Below are positions 1 through 10,524 of a DNA stretch of 64,000 nt, in pieces (the stretch's first letter is position 1; each line of letters starts with the position of its first letter). The position numbers were made by a program, and so were the translations under genes. Origin of the DNA: Dysidea avara. Lineage: Eukaryota; Porifera; Demospongiae; Dictyoceratida; Dysideidae. Under the pieces are notes generated by a model. That model was not told where the DNA came from. It did no database searches and was given only the letters and a program-made list of their open reading frames with translations. The stretch covers positions 33,630,660 through 33,694,659 of the forward strand of contig NC_089279.1 in NCBI RefSeq assembly GCF_963678975.1, given 5' to 3'.

Positions 1-1430
1 GCACCATGGTAGATGCTGATTTCTCCATAAACAATGATAGTAAAATATAGAGTGCCTACTGACATACCTGTAAGCCATCATGAGTACTTGATACTTTCTT
101 AGAATCTGCCATTTCCCTCTACTCTACCACAAAATTAATAGACCTTAGAACCACATCTACTTATGACAACGTCACACTGGTTGCTAGTATATGGTAGATG
201 CATATCACAAGGTTAATGCAACCAACTAAAACATTCCATTCTGTTTGATTAGTACTGTAAGGTTTACACCATGACTGAGTTGTGGTATATAGTAAGTGTA
301 ATATCATCAACTTCATAAGCCTGTAGCTATACAAAGCATCATTTGCCTGCATTGCAGATGATTATTTCACTAACATGTAGTGCACATTGTGTATATATCT
401 TAGCTGGTTCTGTACACACATTACTTACATTACTCCAAACTCTCTCATCTATGCTGTTCATTCAAGTTCTCAAACATAGTATTCATTACCCAGACCACTA
501 TAGTCATATATGTGACTGGATTTGCGAAAAGGGGTCTTCCAAACACATATCCAATTCTGTAAATTCAGAAGACCATAACTAAGTGCTAAAGTAATGAATT
601 GATGTGAAAATATTTTCCATATACTAAGCTATGTTGGTGCTCAATAATGACCAAATTTCATGTCAGTAGCATTTTCCAATCTAGTTATGAATTGTCAAAG
701 TTGGTAAATTGGATGTGTGTGGAAGATCTAGACCCCTTTTTGCAAATCCGGTCACATAATAGTAGCCACTGTATAACATTACTTATTTTGCAGTGGTACA
801 GGTTGTAGTTACAGACTGAGAATAAAAGTGTACCATATGTTGCATCTGTAAAGCACAGGTATTTTGCGCTGTCGTCACACTTGCAATCACTTTGAGTTCA
901 TAATTGACCCTGCTTTTAATAGTCTATATATACCTAACCTTTATGCTATGCATTCTTCAAGTGCATGCATACAGTGCCATCAGTGGTGCCTGCATATAAA
1001 CCAAGGTTCATGTAAGGTCAGGCACGTGAGACTACTGCAGTTCGACCAGTCTCTGGCAATGACTTCACAATAAAACGTCAAGGTTCACTGCAGCGGCTAG
1101 CTATTAATAAAGATTTTTAAGCATCAATGATTTTATATTAAGGACTGTGTTGTTTATAATCATGCAGTTTCTGAGTCTTGCAGTGCTATGCTAACTATGC
1201 CTCCTAGCTAGTTGCATGGTTACGTGAATGAGATTAAAGTGGTACTACCTGCACCACCAGATCTAGACCCTGAAGAAGCTGCAGTCGATGCATACTTCCA
1301 TAGCCATAAAATATATAATGTTTACATGTATATAGCTGGTAAAATGATTTATTAGACTAACTACCTGTAGCTAATGTGCACAATTGGTACTGTATATACA
1401 TAGCTACAAATTATGGTGTAACTGTTGTAG
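1..1430. other. AT-rich non-coding sequence
   Basis: I see no convincing exon, RNA gene or complete mobile element here. The short open frames lack splice context and recognisable domains. The next supported feature is the relic Kunitz exon at 1431. Confidence 0.5.
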
Positions 1431-1585
1431 ACCTATGCAGCCTGCCTGTTGTAGTTGGACCTTGTAGAGCAGCTTTTCCTAGGTGGTTTTAAAACTCAAC
1501 TTCACAAAGATGTGAATCCTTTACATATGGTGGATGTGGAGGAAATGCTAAACTAAAGAACTCTGTGAGAGTGCCTGTCAATGTG
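1431..1585 (+). pseudogene. Relic Kunitz exon 1 (stop plus frameshift)
   Basis: After an acceptor (TTGTAG) the frame gives a Kunitz start with Arg at the P1 position (GPCRAAFPRW). It then hits TAA at 1490-1492, where the family usually has an aromatic residue followed by Asn. The frame reopens through the hallmark YGGCGGN, and a frameshift moves the last two cysteines to another frame. A donor (GTAAAT) follows at 1586. P1 Arg would have made it a trypsin-type inhibitor before decay (inference from the family). Confidence 0.7.
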
Positions 1586-1619
1586 GTAAATGTTGGCAGT
1601 TTCTCACATTCACTTTACA

Positions 1620-1782
1620 AATTGTTGTACTCTCAAGCAAGACCCTTGACCATGTAGAGAATCTATTCGCAGTTACTTTTACAATGTGACATCTGACACA
1701 TGTGAAGAATTCATGTATGGTGGCTGTCGAGGTAGTGACAATAGATTTTCATCAGAAGATGACTGTATCTCACAATGTGCTG
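1620..1782 (+). pseudogene. Relic Kunitz exon 2 (single in-frame TGA)
   Basis: All six Kunitz cysteines can be read in one frame (C at 1626, PCRES, MYGGCRG, final ISQC). TGA at 1647-1649 replaces the residue before Pro-Cys, where Gly is usual. Only this codon breaks the domain. P1 is Arg. The exon ends at 1782 before a GTAATG donor in phase 1. The acceptor is not clear, so the start is approximate. Confidence 0.65.
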
Positions 1783-1989
1783 GTAATGGTGAGTCCTTAG
1801 CACAAATTATACACGTGTTATTGAGTTTGGCTTGTGTAGCATAAGATGCAGGTTAGTGGACAGATTAATTAGATAATGCACTATTTTGTATTTGCTAAAT
1901 GAAGTGAAAGTTACATTTGTAACCAAAATTTATTTTATTGAGAACAAAACAGTGTGGATTCTTTCTCAAGTCACATCCTGTCCTCATTT

Positions 1990-2208
1990 ATTTGGCAGTG
2001 TATACTGTTATTTGTTTTATTTTTGTGCAAAAATTTTTTGTGATAAAAATTTTCGTGTAAAAATATTTTCATATGCTTTACATGAATGACTGTTCTATTA
2101 GAGTAGTTTGATATTATATAAACATTTTCATGTAAGAAATTTTTGTACAAGTTTTGGCATATGAACATTATTTTACAACGAAAAAAAAGCAAAATTATGG
2201 TAGTGTTA
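1990..2208. mobile_element. Small AT-rich MITE-like repeat
   Basis: The segment has mirrored runs of TTTTGTGCAAAAATTTT-type sequence at one side and TTTTACAACGAAAAAAAAGC at the other. A shorter relative with the same motifs lies at 54734-54824, where the ends are clear inverted copies. I read both as members of one miniature inverted-repeat family. The boundaries of this copy are approximate. Confidence 0.4.
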
Positions 2209-2225
2209 GCTGGTTACTATCTTAG

Positions 2226-2409
2226 ATGGGCGTCCAATAAGCCAAGTGTTTAGCTTGCGTCAACAGTGTACTGGGACATGTGGCAACCCATTTGTGTGAT
2301 GTTTCGCTATTTGTCAACTTGGATGTAGCTGCCTACAGTAGGATCTCAAGTGGTTGATATGGAAGCTTAGAAATGCATTGATACCAGTCAGTGTCATGTA
2401 GACTGTTAA
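2226..2409 (+). pseudogene. Relic TIL-like exon
   Basis: Downstream of an acceptor (CTTAG) the frame shows a trypsin-inhibitor-like cysteine pattern: QQCTGTCGNP, a stop at 2297-2299, then CQLGCSC. A second stop follows. The closing part (KCIDTSQC) is in a different frame, so there is at least one indel. The tail runs into the first cysteines of a VWC domain before a GTAAG donor, and that domain's second half is at 2460. Confidence 0.55.
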
Positions 2410-2459
2410 GTAAGTTTCAAGTTTTAAAATAAATTGACATATTGTGCTTAATAATACAG

Positions 2460-2535
2460 GAGGTACATTGTCCTAAATTAAACTGTGTCAATGATCCAGT
2501 AACACCTCCAGGATCCTGCTGCCCTGTGTGTGGTG
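2460..2535 (+). pseudogene. Relic VWC half-domain exon
   Basis: The exon reads through CPKLNC and ends with GSCCPVCGG, the standard C-terminal signature of a von Willebrand type C domain. An acceptor (TACAG) lies just upstream. It follows the truncated VWC start at the end of the previous relic exon. The sequence is intact here but belongs to a broken gene. A further small Cys-containing piece may lie at 2586-2640. Confidence 0.55.
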
Positions 2536-2784
2536 GGTGTTTACCATAAATACATGTAGTAGTAAATCACAATCATGTGTAGCTAGGTTGTCCTAATGAT
2601 TCCTTCTACCTGGTGAAACAACAATGCTTGACTGCAATAGGTGGTGAGCATTATAATTATTTTAGTTGTATTCTAAAAATTTTTGTTTAGTCAGTGTACA
2701 CCAAGAGGATTTTTGTTGTGTACTCTAATTGCATGTGAAGGCAATGTATTAGTCCATACTATGGATCAGTTAGTGATGGCGTAC

Positions 2785-3440
2785 ATGTCATTGTAGAACC
2801 AGTAGAACCACCATTATCTCTGTCAGCTGGACCGGGGGCCCCATCAGAAAGACCAACAAGAGGTCTTCCATCACCTCCCTAAGCTTGACCACCAACAAGC
2901 TGTCCCACCAATAAGAGGTCCTCCAACAGGACCACCAACAACAAGAGGTCCTCCAACAGGACCACCAAAAAGAAGTCCTCTAACTGGACCACCAACAGCA
3001 GGTCCTCCAACAGGACCACCAAAAAGAAGTCCTCTAACTGGACCACCAACAGCAGGTCCTCCAACTGGACCACCATCAGCAGGTTCTCCAACAGGACCAC
3101 CAACAAGAGGTTCTCTAACTGGACCACCAACAGCAGGTCCTCTAACTGGACCACCAACAGCAGGTTCTCCAACAGGCCTGACCACCAAAAAGAACTCCTC
3201 CAACTAGACCACCAATAAGAGGACCTCCAACAGGACCACTACCAACAAGAAATCCTCCAACTGGACCACCAACAAGAAGATGTCCTCCAACAAACTACCA
3301 ACAAGAGGTCCTCCCAACAGCAGGTTCTTCAACTGGACCACCAACTAGAAGACCTCCATCATTACCAACAGCAGGACCACCAACTGGTCCAACAAGTCCA
3401 ACAGAAGGAATGCCAACAATTGGACCACCAACTTGACCAA
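2785..3440 (+). repeat. Gly/Pro/Thr-coding minisatellite (linker of the relic gene)
   Basis: A tandem repeat of codon-sized units, dominated by GGACCACCAACA and CCTCCAAC variants, spans about 650 bp. On the plus strand one frame reads as G-P-P-T and G-P-P-K-R type repeats over long stretches, with stops and frame changes at both ends. In context this is the extended Pro/Thr-rich stalk between the VWC and Kunitz exons of the relic gene. The minus-strand open frames over it (Leu/Val-rich and Gly/Pro/Val-rich) are by-products of the repeat. Confidence 0.75.
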
Positions 3441-3693
3441 CACCAAGTATCTCACTTCCTTAATAGTAATAAACTTGTTTGATATGCATGTGTGTTTGGT
3501 TACCCATAGATATACATATTATACTGTATCTAGAAATAAACAGAGCTCAATAATGAATTTTAGCTCCCTGTACTTATATATAGTCGGTTCACAATCACCT
3601 CACATTCACCTGAGCTCTCGTTTCTTGTTAATAACAGTTGTTACATGAACTAGCTAGTCAATGATATTGTCATAATTATTGATTTTCATTTAG

Positions 3694-3864
3694 CTTCAAA
3701 CCTTTGTCATCAGCCTAAGGAACATGGGTTGTGCTGGGTTTGCAAACATAGTTTTAATTACAATCAAGAGTCAGGAAATTGTGAACAGTTTATCTATGGT
3801 GGGTGTGGTGGAAATGAGAATCGATTTTCATCCAGAAAAGAGTGTGAGAATGTTTGTAAACAAA
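3694..3864 (+). CDS. Intact Kunitz exon in the relic gene
   Basis: A complete BPTI/Kunitz domain in one phase 1-1 exon of 57 codons, with acceptor TTTAG and donor GTAAAA. It shows the conserved FIYGGCGGNENRF core and a closing CENVC. The P1 position after the second cysteine is Trp, and an extra cysteine sits at P2' (CWVC), giving seven cysteines. Strong trypsin inhibition is therefore unlikely; that is inference from family rules. It is the only undamaged domain in the 1.4-5.2 kb relic. Confidence 0.65.
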
Positions 3865-3930
3865 GTAAAATACAGTATTAACTGTTGACGTTTGCAGGTA
3901 GTACCATACAACTTTTTAATCTTTACATGT

Positions 3931-3974
3931 AATAATATCAAGAGTTTATAATGGTATAAACTCTTGATAATATT
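3931..3974. mobile_element. Miniature hairpin element, copy 1
   Basis: An almost perfect 40-bp palindrome: ATCAAGAGTTTATA, loop ATGG, then TATAAACTCTTGAT. The same architecture with the same ATGG loop recurs at 35683-35722, where an empty site can be compared. It sits in an intron of the relic gene. Confidence 0.55.
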
Positions 3975-4000
3975 AAAGACCAGGAATTCACCTTATGTAG

Positions 4001-4921
4001 CATGGCATGTCCCCCAAACTGCAGTAACTCTCATCCATATGTACAATACAATGTGTACTAGGTTGTCCAGGGGCGTAGGGAGGGGGGGTTCCGGGGGGTT
4101 CAGGAACCCCCCCTGTAAACTTTAGACTTCTGCAAGCAGGATCCTAACACACCATTTAGTGTGGCAGGACAAAATGAGTGAGTTGATAAAACTTACATTC
4201 ATCTCTCAGGGAAGGATTTACAGAGGTAACATGAGCCCTCTTCAAAACTTGTTAAAAAGATCGATATACTCTAATAGAGCAGTCAGGTATATACTCTAAT
4301 AGAGCAGTCAGGTATACTCTAATAGAACATGCATGTAAATATCCATGTCCATATGAAGTTTTTCAGACATTCCAACATTAAATGCAAAACTTAGCATGAC
4401 CTTATACTGCTATAGCTTTGGTGTGCAGTGTTTAAAGATATAGAGCTCCAGTAATTTATCACTTGTGTTATGCAAAATTAATTCATGCTATACATATTTG
4501 TATAGTTAGCTATATTGTTTTGATTGTCATTTGTATCAGTGGATTCATGGCTCTTATACCACAGTGAGATATAACCATCACTTACAGATTACTATATGTG
4601 TCTCTATGTGTTATGCTGTCTGTTTCCACTAGGTGACTTTATCTAGTACTACCTTCATCCCTGGGGCACTTAATGCATCATAATTAATGTACTTTTTGCA
4701 TAAAATATAGTAATTTGCTGAGTTTTGATTTATTAAAATATTGAAAGTCTCTCAGCGGCTGGGGGCTGCGCCCCCAGACCCCTGCTTCTAGTAACTGAAT
4801 GCTGGTGCTGGAACCCCCCTTCAAAAAATCCTGGCTACACCCCTGTTGTCACTGTACGTATGTCCACAAGGAACTGTGCTTGACAAAGTGCAGAACAAAT
4901 GTGTTAGGCTAAACCAATGCA
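4001..4921 (+). pseudogene. TIL exon split by a transposon
   Basis: The first part (4001-4067) encodes a Cys-rich TIL start (ACPPNC) and a frameshifted CVLGC. The second part (4846-4921) encodes the end of the same domain (VCPQGTVLDKVQNKC, then NQC) and stops at a GTAAG donor. Between them lies the 778-bp element at 4068-4845, flanked by the 5-bp duplication TTGTC. Joining the two parts restores the TIL order of cysteines apart from the frameshift. The exon was therefore a real TIL domain before the insertion. Confidence 0.65.
4068..4845. mobile_element. Non-autonomous DNA transposon, CAGGGGYGTAG ends, 5-bp TSD
   Basis: Inverted ends CAGGGGCGTAG and CTACACCCCTG border 778 bp with no transposase. 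The direct repeat TTGTC lies immediately outside both ends. Inside are C/G-rich subterminal tracts and three copies of the ACTCTAATAGAG motif that recurs in other elements of the window. The ends resemble hAT elements, but the duplication is 5 bp rather than the usual 8. Confidence 0.75.
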
Positions 4922-5180
4922 GTAAGACACACAATGCCACGTATACCATGTTACAATAGAATGTCCACCAACATGAATACTGTAGTGTTAGGAGTAATAG
5001 AAGAAAGACATGTAGTAGGTAAGGGTTGAAGTTTGAATGCATTACAATATTTCATCATCAGTTTGATTGCAAGTCTCCACCGCACACTATACCAGCTTGT
5101 CTTGATCAGTGTTAGACCACACAATGTAATGCTTGTTATTACTCAATGAGTTCTCTTGAAACAGGAGAGCTTGTACAGGT

Positions 5181-6152
5181 AGGAGATTCACTAGATATCT
5201 TAGAAACTGGAACCACCAAAAAACAAAGTAATTAAGAAATTGATAATCACTGAAATGTGTCCTAATGTAATTTTGTTATACTTTAGTGCAGATGTGATTA
5301 TTGTATAACAGTTTGAAAATTTCGATGCTGCTATTATCCTCTATATGATAAGTTGAGAGGTTACATGATCATGATCCAACCTGGCCATCAGCTGGACTAC
5401 TAGACAGTTAGTGTGTACATACTGTATTACCTGGCATTAGTGCAGTTTTATATTATTTTATCGCAAGTGTGTGTACTACTGCTGAAGCAATTTTGATATT
5501 TAGATATCACAGTCAAGACACATGGTGATAGGTCAATAAAGTCAACATACTATACCTGAGTCATGTGGATGAGCTGTCCACCAAGTAGGGCAGCACATGC
5601 CAAATTTGATACTATGAAATGTCAGGCCCAATGAGAGCTTTCCTCAGTTATAAAAAATGCTTAACTCAAAAGTATATAAAAGTAGACAAGAAATAACTTT
5701 TAAAATATACTAATTGTGGCTGTTGCCATGGTAACCTGTGTACAAATAGGTACAGATATATGAGTATAATCATGTATTAAAAACAGAATTAAGATATCTG
5801 GTGTAGATCTGAAGTTGCGATTAAAAATGTGAAATTTAACTTTTTGGAAGTTTAGCTATGTCCAGTTGCACTATATAATAAATTAACTGATGTTCCATTA
5901 GTAGTCTATAGCTATAGGGGTATATCTTTTACATGCAATTAGACTTCTAGTTCTTGTGTTACATTCCGACCATGGTCTAGCAGGATAGAACTTCATTATG
6001 AATGATACAGCCACAAATATATAAAATTTGAATTGTATATACTGGTAACCACAATAAAGCAGTAAATTGTAAAATACTAATGAACAGAGCACTGCTTGAA
6101 AGCATAATGGACAAGGTATAGTACATGGTGTACATACCTCATACGAGCAATC
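5181..6152. other. Non-coding sequence
   Basis: AT-rich sequence between the relic secreted-protein gene and the ZSWIM3-like gene. I see no exon, RNA gene or clear repeat boundary. Confidence 0.4.
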
Positions 6153-6592
6153 TTAAACTGTTGCACTTTTGTTTTTGAAAATCTCCTTCAAGTAAGACAG
6201 CTTCCATCTATTGGCAACACCAACTTCAGAATTCAGAGGTGACTTCTGCAGATCACCCACAGCAAATATGTGATGACAAGGCAGTTTCATAGTGCTAGCA
6301 AATGCACATTGGTGAGAGCTAGAAGTCACTGATAAAGTACCTATGAAAAGAAAACTAACAATAATTGATGAAGCAATATTAATACCTTCACTGGAAGAAA
6401 CTGTATAGAAGTCATTTTGCTGAGTTAAAATTTTGACTTTTTTCCATAATGTTTGTTGTCTCAAAATAAATTGGTAAGCATATGGTGTAACTAAGTTCAC
6501 AAATTCATCTTGGTCAGACTCAAAGACAACTGGCTTCTTCACCAATGCCATAACTGTGCCATGGTCCCGTTCATTCCATAACACAGATAGCA
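6153..6592 (-). CDS. SWIM zinc-finger C-terminal exons of the MULE-derived gene
   Basis: Two exons, 6592-6384 and 6342-6153, separated by a 41-bp intron (GTATTA...CATAG) that also stays open if unspliced. The second carries HQCAFASTMKLPCHHIFAV, a SWIM-type Cys/His pattern found in ZSWIM and MULE proteins. It ends at TAA after KNKSATV. The acceptor TTTTTCAG precedes the first. Confidence 0.65.
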
Positions 6593-6652
6593 CTGAAAAA
6601 AACTGGTCAAAAATCGTGAGAAGCTAGCAAATTTTTAGCAGACACTCTTTAC

Positions 6653-7171
6653 TTTGCTGTTGATTGATTCCAACCTGTTGTTGGTTCTTTCACCAAAGGT
6701 AACACAAGCTGATTTAAAACATTCTACCCACTCGTGCTTGATAACATGCCAGTTAGCATTGTAGTAGTTGACAACAGATTTAGGAACAGTTTCTAGCAAA
6801 GTGGCATAATGCTTTTCATACTCTTCCTCTGAATAAGAATAAGCCAGCTTTGTTATGATCTCTAAAGAGTGATCCCTTTCTCCAGGCCTTATCCAAAGTT
6901 TATCAGCTGTCACTTCCTTCCGAAATGACCTTAAAGCATAAAACAAGCATATCTGTAATTGTACTCCTGGAAATTGCTCTTCAAACACAGCTCTCTCTGT
7001 AAAATCTTTGTCCGTAACTACAACACCTACTTTGCACCATGATGGGTTAACAGATTTGAAAACCTTTACAATGTTGGTGATGGCTTCCTTGGTTTCAAGT
7101 GATGTAAGGAACAGTGAAACAATTTTGCTTTGTCCATTGCTGTCAATCACTAACATTAAGTACAGTGGCAT
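6653..7171 (-). CDS. MULE transposase domain exon segment
   Basis: This is the longest clean part of the ZSWIM3-like gene. It contains the catalytic-core region of the MULE family with its DKDFTERAVFEEQFP block, the CLFYALRSFRKEV helix region, and FGERTNNRLESIN near the end. A donor reads GTAAAG at 6652. The residues fit a DDE-type fold, but the catalytic acids cannot be assigned with certainty by eye. Confidence 0.7.
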
Positions 7172-7904
7172 CCGAAGTTCATTAAGTTTATATTTAGCAT
7201 TAAAAAATGACTTCTGGGAAACAATTGAAATTGTATTTCATCATGGCATCTTGGAAAACAGCCCTGTAAATACTTTCTTTTCATCAACAAATACATCCAC
7301 AGCTGACCCTAAATTTAGGGTAAATTGTTACACAATTAAATAATATACATACTATGAACACATCTTTACATGTACAATAAGTTACAGCACACATCTAAAC
7401 ATCTTTCGATTTAATTGCACTGTAAAACTAAAACAGCAAAAAGAAATATACCTTCAGGCTTCCTTAAACGGCTAACTAAACCATCCAAATCATTCCCGGA
7501 ACTACTGGAATTCAGTTCTCTTTGCACATTTGAAATGTCTTTAAGAGTGACAACTTTTCCAGAGCTGCTTATTAAGTGCTGTTGCAATAGTTTCTTGTTC
7601 ACTTTCATCCCCAAACACACTTTTGCTTCATCTTTTTCGGTACTCTTTAACTGCCTTTGCCTTGGTAAATGGCTGTATATCTCCTATTAGTAAAAAATGG
7701 ATTATCATTATAATTATTTCATTTAATAGCTATAATTATCTGCAGCAAACTCGTATTTCAGATACCATGCAAAGTGGTTAAGAATACACAGCACACTATT
7801 TCATAGGCTTTCAAGGCCAGTTTTAACAATATTTTTGTAATTCAATTTACAAACAATGTGCAGGCAAACCAAAGGTTACAAAAGTATATAGTATCAACAA
7901 CTCC

Positions 7905-8092
7905 AATACCATATAGAGGGAAATTTCAACGAATTTGGCGATTTAGCCAAATCCGCCATTTACTCGTAGCGTCTCAGATTAGCTTCTTTATAGCTAAATA
8001 TTGAGCTTGAATTTGCCAAAGTTTTTATTTCGCCAAATGTAATTTAACTAAAGTTTACCCATGCCAAAGTTTCTCTCTATACAGTAGTTTAT
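7905..8092. mobile_element. MITE in an intron of the MULE-derived gene
   Basis: Ends TATAGAGGGAAATTTC and AAAGTTTCTCTCTATA are imperfect inverted copies. The inside repeats the words AATTTGGCGA and GCCAAA in both orientations. Related TTTTGGCGAATTTGGCG words occur in the element at 24918-25470. Confidence 0.5.
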
Positions 8093-8304
8093 GCATTAGT
8101 GCTGTCATACACAACCAACACAATCAACATCAGTTACAACCTTATTGACATCATGATTGTGATTCATATTGACATGAGACACTGTGAGCTGCTGGAAATC
8201 TTCTGTCAAGCAAAGTTTCACTGAAGCTGGGCAGCCTTGCTTGATTGTCCTGTAAAATACAGCAAAGCAGAAGCATAAAATAGTATACATGGTATATAAA
8301 CTGC

Positions 8305-9170
8305 TAGAAATTGCAGTCGGCCATGGGTTGCTGTATTGGGTGAATCACGGATCGACAGATTACGGATAGACGGTTCATATGATGAACATATTCCACTGCT
8401 CATTGGAGTGTGTAGGTAATGTCAGTGATATAATAATACTCTTGATATAATAATTAGTTTACTAGTGTAATGACAAAACACTGTTCACTTCACTTCATTT
8501 TAACTTTTTAACTGTACTCACCGTTTCAGATTTACGGATTTAGCTAGCTAGCTATGGCGGTCATATTAAACTTATGTTTACAGTACGTAGTCTATATAGT
8601 CCACTATCTGGTGCTGCACAAGTAGCTACATCATTTTCCATGGATAGGCAGGTGTTTGAGGAGTCTGGATTTTACTGACTTAACCGATACAGCCTGAGTA
8701 AGTTAACTTGGCAAGCTAGCACTGTTGACAATCTTTATAGAAGCAAATATTCTTAACAGGAAAGCCGGTGAATTGACTCAATTCAGTGGTCTGGGCCACG
8801 GCACACTCTCCTTCCATGAGAAAAAGCCTGAAAAAGATAAATTATAGAATGATTGTAGGATTATACAGTTGTGGTATGGGCTGGCTGTACCTAGTCTCAT
8901 CCTCTCGACTAAAATTAATGACAAAAAAAACAAAAACACTTTTGTGTTTAAAGCTAGGTAGTGGATCTAATCTATGATTACGTAACCAGCTAAATCCATA
9001 AATCTGAAACAGTGCGTGGACTTTTTAGCCATGAAGGTGCAGCATTTGTCATTATTAGTAAAATAATTACTATATCAAGAGTATTACACAATAATCCAAT
9101 GAGTAGTAGAATAATATGTTCATCACATGATCCGTTGATCCACCAAATACAGCAACCCATCGGCCATTGG
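8305..9170. mobile_element. Long inverted-repeat (foldback-like) element
   Basis: About 250 bp at the left (8305-8560) reappears in reverse complement at the right (about 8985-9170). Shared blocks are GGGTTGCTGTATT, GATGAACATATT, ATACTCTTGATAT and GTTTCAGATTTA. Identity is moderate, with indels. The middle carries no recognisable transposase. Confidence 0.5.
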
Positions 9171-9240
9171 CTATTTTCACAATTAAATTTGGTCATGTAC
9201 CCTCTGGCCAACACACAAGACACAAAAACTCTGTCGGAGT

Positions 9241-9560
9241 CTAACTGACACTACAGACACTGATCATGGACTCACTTTTGTGTTGGCCGGATCCTTCACA
9301 TTTGTGCTTCTTTCCCCCAAGCACACAAGTTAACACAATACTGTAATACACAAGCTCTTTATTTGCTTTCTCCACTACCTTAGGCGCCCTCTTAGCTGCA
9401 GCTGCCAATGTCTTGGAATCCGGCCCTGTGGGCCAGCTGAACGAAATTAATTTTCTCAAACTCTTCAACACGATTCTTCAAATCTTTATAGGACGAAAAT
9501 CGATCGATTTGTAAAAGTAGAGCTTTCGGATTGAAGACCCTAGCTCATGCCCCGAGGGCA
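9241..9560 (-). other. Possible decayed coding fragment, unidentified
   Basis: A minus-strand open frame (9471-9241) with Lys/Ala-rich, coding-like composition (LAAAAKRAPKVVEKANKEL) follows a possible acceptor near 9490. I do not recognise the family. The flanking sequence at 9600-9660 (TAGGTTAGGGTTGGGTTCAG) recurs at 60540-60580, which suggests repeat-derived material. Confidence 0.2.
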
Positions 9561-10315
9561 CGCGTCTAGTAGATGCCCCGAGTATTCGACTTTTAGGGTA
9601 CGCGACAAGTAGTTGGTGTTAGGTTAGGGTTGGGTTCAGCTTTGGTTTCTTCTTCACCTTTGCCTTCAGTAAGAAGTTACTCCACTTGGAGACATATATC
9701 TAGCTAAGGGAATCCTCGGACGCATGCGACAGAACAGGACGGATGAAGTCACCATATCCCGGAAGTTAAAGTGTAAACATTGCGTGACGTCATCATGCCT
9801 AATAGTTTTTATTTATTTATTTGTTTGTATATATAGCCGCTACACTGGAATTACTGCTCAGATTTTTTTTTTTTTTATTGATTTTTTTACTATTGCCAAT
9901 TGGGGTCTATATTTGCGAGTAGTGGTCTAGTACAGTAGCTACATAGTTAATGACATGTATATTCACAGTTTATCGTCATCATCCAGGCGGGTTGCCTGGG
10001 AACGTCAGCTGCACCGGTAGACTGGTAGGTGTCACAAGTGCGATTGTACATGCGAGTCAGAGTCAGAAGTCAACCCTTAGCTGTTACTTAATTGCACGAA
10101 TACGTCAGTTCCACACTCAAGAGCCATGCGTGTTCTTTAATTAGTCTGCCGTGGCCGCCCCATCGATCAGCTAGAATTTGAATTACTAATCAAAGGAGCG
10201 TCATGAGCTAAAGACCCGACTTTTAAAAGGGGGCGGGGTTCAGCTAGTCCACTCAGAAAAACGGTTTAATTGCAGCTTCGCTGTAATCTTTAATTTTGTG
10301 GCAAATAAATAGTCG

Positions 10316-10495
10316 GCGGTGCCCTGCGGGTTAGTAGTCCTGCCCCAAGAGAATTTTCCTGCGCTGACTCCTAGCACCTGAATAGTACACAGGTGTCCCC
10401 GTGCTGCGAGTTCACTGGGTAGGTGTGACCATGCCAGCGGCACTAGTTTGCAGTTGTGTGCATGTGCATGTGCATGTGTGTGTTTGCTTAAATTT
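10316..10495 (+). mobile_element. SINE 3' fragment with TG-rich tail, copy C
   Basis: CCTGCGCTGACTCCTAGCAC, then ACAGGTGTCCCCGTGCTG and TTCACTGGGTAGG match the reverse complement of the SINE at 12165-12633 and the fragment at 12885-13022. The copy ends in an imperfect run of GTGCATGTGCATGTGTG. Confidence 0.55.
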
Positions 10496-10524
10496 GTGCA
10501 TACATGGTGTGACTAATTGCACAT

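Larger units (their letters stand above)
1431..5180 (+). pseudogene. Decayed Kunitz/TIL/VWC multidomain secreted-protein gene
   Basis: A run of plus-strand domain exons of the same kind as the large gene further right, mostly broken. In order: Kunitz exon with a stop and a frameshift (1431-1585), Kunitz exon with one stop (about 1620-1782), TIL-like exon with stops and a frameshift (2226-2409), second half of a VWC domain (2460-2535), a Gly/Pro/Thr-rich linker with interruptions (about 2785-3440), one intact Kunitz exon (3694-3864), a TIL exon cut by a transposon (4001-4921), and a last Cys-rich stretch (about 5060-5175). Where boundaries are clear the exons are phase 1 on both sides, as in the main gene. 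The number of independent lesions argues for a dead gene rather than sequencing error. The intact Kunitz exon could still belong to a shortened transcript. Family membership rests on cysteine patterns read by eye. Confidence 0.7.
6153..8290 (-). pseudogene. Spliced MULE transposase-derived gene, ZSWIM3-like, frameshifted
   Basis: Minus-strand exons read in order. At 8250 down to about 8144 is a zinc-finger-like segment with KQGCPASVKL and NHNHDV, as at the N-terminus of FAR1/ZSWIM3-type proteins. From about 7684 to 7452 is a helical piece (KKLLQQHLISSSGKVVTLKD) ending at a GTATAT donor. From 7308 to 6653 is the MULE transposase core (YKLNELRMPLYLMLVID, then VVVTDKDFTERAVFEEQFP). From 6592 to 6384 and 6342 to 6153 is the C-terminal part with a SWIM-like element (MKLPCHHIFAV), ending in TAA at 6153. 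The 7308 exon has two compensating frameshifts near 7255 and 7205. Intact splice sites with few lesions suggest recent loss or assembly error. I saw no terminal repeats of its own, so it may be host-resident rather than a mobile copy. Confidence 0.7.

Noticed and set aside
2871-3203. Minus-strand Gly/Pro/Val and Leu/Val repeat proteins
   Set aside because: Shadow frames of the Pro/Thr-coding minisatellite, whose plus-strand frame fits the neighbouring domain exons.
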